The notes below the pieces were generated by a model. The model was not told the origin of the DNA. It saw only the letters and a program-made list of their open reading frames with translations, and ran no database searches. Shown here piece after piece: positions 63,048-64,000 of a DNA stretch of 64,000 bases. This DNA is from DATJPR01 sp963811705. GTDB taxonomy: Bacteria > Bacteroidota > Ignavibacteria > UBA10030 > UBA6906. The DNA lies in NCBI GenBank assembly GCA_963811705.1, contig CAWESL010000015.1, forward strand, positions 62,001 to 126,000. Direction: 5' to 3'. Within the stretch, counting starts at the first letter, position 1; each line of letters begins with the position of its first letter. The translations under genes and the position numbers were made by a program.

Positions 63048-64000
63048 TCACTTCGACTCCTCGTACTTCACCTTGAATCCCTTGGTCATCCAGCCGCGCG
63101 CCAGGAAGAGGCCGAGGGGCGTCATGACCGCGATGATTCCGTAGATCAGCCACATGGTTTCCGTGTGTAATTCCGAAGCCGGCACGCCGGCCGGGCAGAA
63201 CTTCTCGAGGAACCATCCCGAATAAAGACTCACGATGACCTTTGTCAGGAACCAGGGGAATTGACCGATGCCCATGTAGATGCCGGTCATCTCTTTGGGT
63301 GCAATTTCCGCGACCCACTGAAGGAATCGTGCCGACCAGATCGCCTCACCGAGCGTCATGAGGATCAGAAACGCGAACAACGTGATGATATTCGGCCCGA
63401 GGGTCAGGAGAAACGTCGGCGCTCCCATGACGAAGGTGCCGATGATCATCATCGTATAGGTGTTGCGCTTCGCGGTCAGCGCGGTCATCACCGGTGTCAG
63501 AACGAAGATCAGCAGTGGGCTGAAGTTCACGAAGAATTCGTAGTTGTCGCTCACAACGCCGGTAAACGCCCTGCTGCAATACTGCGGAAGCGTCAGCCAG
63601 TTGTGGGCGAACAGCGTCTGGACGGGGATCAAAATGAAGATGAAATAGAGAAACCGGAAGTCTTTCAGCGGGAAATGTTCCAGATAGAATTTGATCCGCT
63701 CGGTGATCGGTTTTTCCTTTTCGACGGGTGCCTGAGACTCTTCGACCGTCATCGACTGGCTTCGTGCCGTCTGCATCGCCTTCTTGGTCAGAAGAAGCAC
63801 AATGACGGCGATGCCGAGGGCGGTCAGGGCCACGTAGACCCAGAACACGCCCGGGATGCCGAATTCGCGGCGGACCGGCGGCGAAATCAGCCCGGGGAGA
63901 AACCCGCCGAGATTCATGAGCGCATAGAGCATGGCATAGCCCATGGCAGCCGTTTTCGGCGTCGTGAAGAGTCTGACTGCCGCGTAACACGCGGGCTGGT
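63048..64000 (-). CDS. MFS transporter, C-terminal portion (cut by window end)
   Basis: The frame is open through 64000 (reading PACYAAVRLFTTPKTAAMGYAMLYALMNLGGF in pieces), so the start lies outside. About nine membrane segments are visible, with a long central cytoplasmic loop (EESQAPVEKEKPITERIKFYLEHFP, in pieces; near 63680-63760). The Gly-Pro motifs and length suggest a major facilitator or POT-like transporter. Substrate unknown. Confidence 0.82.
   Translation of the reverse strand, partial: QPACYAAVRLFTTPKTAAMGYAMLYALMNLGGFLPGLISPPVRREFGIPGVFWVYVALTALGIAVIVLLLTKKAMQTARSQSMTVEESQAPVEKEKPITERIKFYLEHFPLKDFRFLYFIFILIPVQTLFAHNWLTLPQYCSRAFTGVVSDNYEFFVNFSPLLIFVLTPVMTALTAKRNTYTMMIIGTFVMGAPTFLLTLGPNIITLFAFLILMTLGEAIWSARFLQWVAEIAPKEMTGIYMGIGQFPWFLTKVIVSLYSGWFLEKFCPAGVPASELHTETMWLIYGIIAVMTPLGLFLARGWMTKGFKVKYEESK

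Overview
The window is a gene-dense, moderately GC-rich bacterial chromosome segment with about 57 protein genes, no rRNA or tRNA that I can recognise, and no prophage or transposase. Gene content (BatD/BatE aerotolerance proteins, TonB-dependent receptor, many SPOR/TPR/coiled-coil type envelope proteins, FbaB-type aldolase, homodimeric PDH E1, QueF, DUF4395 and LiaF-like membrane proteins) suggests a Gram-negative member of the Bacteroidota/Chlorobiota/Ignavibacteria group. The best candidate promoters resemble ordinary sigma70 sites with a recurrent TATATT -10 box, which fits Ignavibacteria/Chlorobi better than classical Bacteroidia. This placement is inference from gene content, not from a marker gene.

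Layout. 1-1435: end of a bat operon. 1547-7881: lipoate ligase divergent from a complete pyruvate dehydrogenase operon (aceE-aceF-lpdA). 7925-14774: stress and housekeeping singletons (glutathione peroxidase, DksA/TraR-like zinc protein, Trp-rich DUF6600-like secreted protein, GroES-like protein, class I aldolase, cold shock protein, nitrilase-family hydrolase, QueF, thioredoxin-like lipoprotein). 14864-19817: two large unusual genes, a TolB/TPR membrane protein and a 771-residue coiled-coil protein. 19831-23408 (minus): a tightly overlapping four-gene operon of two CDP-alcohol phosphatidyltransferases, a nucleotidyltransferase and a HisC-like aminotransferase that looks like a dedicated pathway for a lipid head group or a phosphodiester solute. 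23545-31315: 6-phosphofructokinase, then a minus-strand block with base-excision glycosylases, a short Rho, a secreted bleomycin-hydrolase-like peptidase, two DinB proteins and DUF1697.

31385-36325: a 25-unit, exactly 13-bp tandem array, then a promoter, a TPP riboswitch and a thiamin-uptake operon (TonB-dependent receptor, thiamin pyrophosphokinase, SSS-family symporter). 36363-40604: NtrC-type regulator divergent from an adenosine operon (adenosine deaminase, SixA, adenosine-specific kinase). 40608-46257: secreted dipeptidase, urocanate hydratase, VOC protein, SpoIIE-type phosphatase. 46258-47579: repeats, DUF4395 protein, and a second, inverted array of the same 13-bp repeat family. 47580-52174: methyltransferase-like membrane protein, response regulator, APC permease, PLP aminotransferase, and a papain-like peptidase; the last two diverge from a palindrome overlapping both predicted -35 boxes. 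52405-61525: penicillin-binding protein 1C followed by a bacterial alpha-2-macroglobulin broken by a single-base frameshift, then small LiaF-like membrane proteins. 61522-64000 (minus): short asparaginase-like protein, TPR lipoprotein-like secreted protein and the end of an MFS transporter running off the window.

Most notable: the paired 13-bp repeat arrays, the CDP-alcohol/nucleotidyl/aminotransferase operon, the riboswitch-controlled SSS thiamin transporter candidate, the frameshifted macroglobulin, and the symmetric operator candidate at 51234-51305.
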